DNA of 6,200 nt. Origin: an uncultured Clostridia bacterium. GTDB lineage: Bacteria > Bacillota > Clostridia > Christensenellales > UBA1242. Position numbers and translations under genes: made by a program. The notes below the pieces were generated by a model. The model was not told where the DNA came from, did no database searches, and was given only the letters and a program-made list of their open reading frames with translations. Every line of letters begins with the position of its first letter. Positions within the stretch are counted from its first letter, which is position 1. Positions 6,041 to 6,200 of the stretch are shown piece after piece. The stretch spans positions 1-6,200 of the forward strand of contig CALBKX010000035.1 in NCBI GenBank assembly GCA_937895935.1. The letters run 5' to 3'.

Positions 6041-6143
6041 AGATGTAAATGATTTGCTTTAAGCGATTTTAACGTAGAGTTTTTGCTTGTAATTTATGTA
6101 AGCAAAAACACAAAGTGTAAAGCGTAAGCAAACTTTTACATCT
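6041..6143. repeat. Long imperfect inverted repeat between the two palindromic repeat copies
   Basis: The outer arms AGATGTAAA (6041-6049) and TTTACATCT (6135-6143) pair perfectly over 9 bp. An intermediate TTTGCTT (6053-6059) pairs with AAGCAAA (6126-6132). The inner stem 6079-6091 pairs with 6097-6109 over 13 bp (two G-T) around ATTTA. The whole forms a nested foldback of about 103 bases ending four bases before the second repeat copy. It resembles a small non-autonomous element or a structured RNA, but no coding sequence accompanies it. Confidence 0.5.
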
Positions 6144-6146
6144 TTT

Positions 6147-6198
6147 AACCTCTCCGTCAGTTTTCAACTGCCACCTCCCCTTGGCAGGGGAGGAAAAA
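6147..6198. repeat. Intact copy of the CTCTCC...GGGGAGG palindromic intergenic repeat
   Basis: CTCTCCGT is followed by a first hairpin, CAGTT (6158-6162) with AACTG (6166-6170) and loop TTC. GCCA leads into a second hairpin, CCTCCCCT (6174-6181) with AGGGGAGG (6186-6193) and loop TGGC, then AAAAA. The GC-rich second stem stands out sharply from its AT-rich surroundings. The layout resembles REP/MITE-like palindromes I recall from gut Firmicutes genomes. The window ends just beyond it. Confidence 0.65.
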
Positions 6199-6200
6199 TT

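Larger units (their letters stand above)
5529..6200. other. 672-base non-coding region upstream of the LRR gene
   Basis: No convincing gene lies here. From left to right it holds the leader and promoter of the LRR gene (5529-5691), A/T palindromes (5695-5730), a perfect DnaA box (5775-5783), small A/T hairpins (5793-5820), a degraded palindromic repeat copy (5881-5940), a short relic-like minus-strand frame (5948-6028), a long imperfect inverted repeat (6041-6143) and a well-formed repeat copy (6147-6198). The right half looks like accumulated repeat or mobile-element debris. Confidence 0.6.

Noticed and set aside
6033..6062. Plus-strand ATG opening a 9-codon frame
   Set aside because: It is too short, has no Shine-Dalgarno and overlaps the inverted repeat.
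5881..6200. CRISPR-like array
   Set aside because: There are only two diverged copies separated by about 200 bases, with palindromic composite structure rather than regular repeats and spacers.

Overview
The window looks like an AT-rich chromosomal segment of a low-GC Bacillota (Firmicutes) bacterium, probably an uncultivated gut Clostridia- or Bacilli-type lineage. The evidence is the very AT-rich non-coding DNA, consensus sigma-A promoters, purine-rich Shine-Dalgarno sites, a clostridial-type ferritin-like protein, a BspA-type leucine-rich-repeat surface protein, and a CTCTCC...GGGGAGG palindromic repeat of a kind I recall from gut Firmicutes. No ribosomal or phylogenetic marker is present, so the taxonomy is inference.

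Every gene I can support is on the minus strand. Three are complete, and the start of a fourth runs off the left edge. From right to left in the direction of transcription: (a) 5529-6200 is a 672-base non-coding region. It holds two copies of a palindromic repeat (5881-5940 and 6147-6198) flanking a long inverted repeat (6041-6143), a perfect DnaA-box consensus at 5775-5783 with two variants at 5577-5606, and a perfect TTGACA-N17-TATAAT promoter. (b) 2991-5528 encodes an 845-residue exported protein: an N-terminal segment resembling the TasA/camelysin class, followed by BspA-type LRR_5 repeats. It ends at a 13-bp hairpin terminator. (c) 967-2829 encodes an unrecognised 620-residue soluble protein with its own extended -10 promoter. 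The promoter and ribosome-binding site place its start 31 codons inside the longest open frame. (d) 331-795 encodes a 154-residue ferritin-like four-helix protein with no visible Shine-Dalgarno, followed by a clear terminator. (e) At 1-13 a new gene begins, with a promoter and AGGAG site upstream.

Each gene appears to be its own transcription unit. Promoters or terminators separate the units, so there is little evidence that they form one pathway. The most distinctive points are the TasA-like/LRR fusion under a near-ideal promoter, the DnaA-box-like sites around that promoter, the orphan 620-residue protein with a duplicated C-terminal PNFxxxDE motif, and the repeat-rich right end. I see no CRISPR array, rRNA, tRNA, recognisable transposase or defence system.
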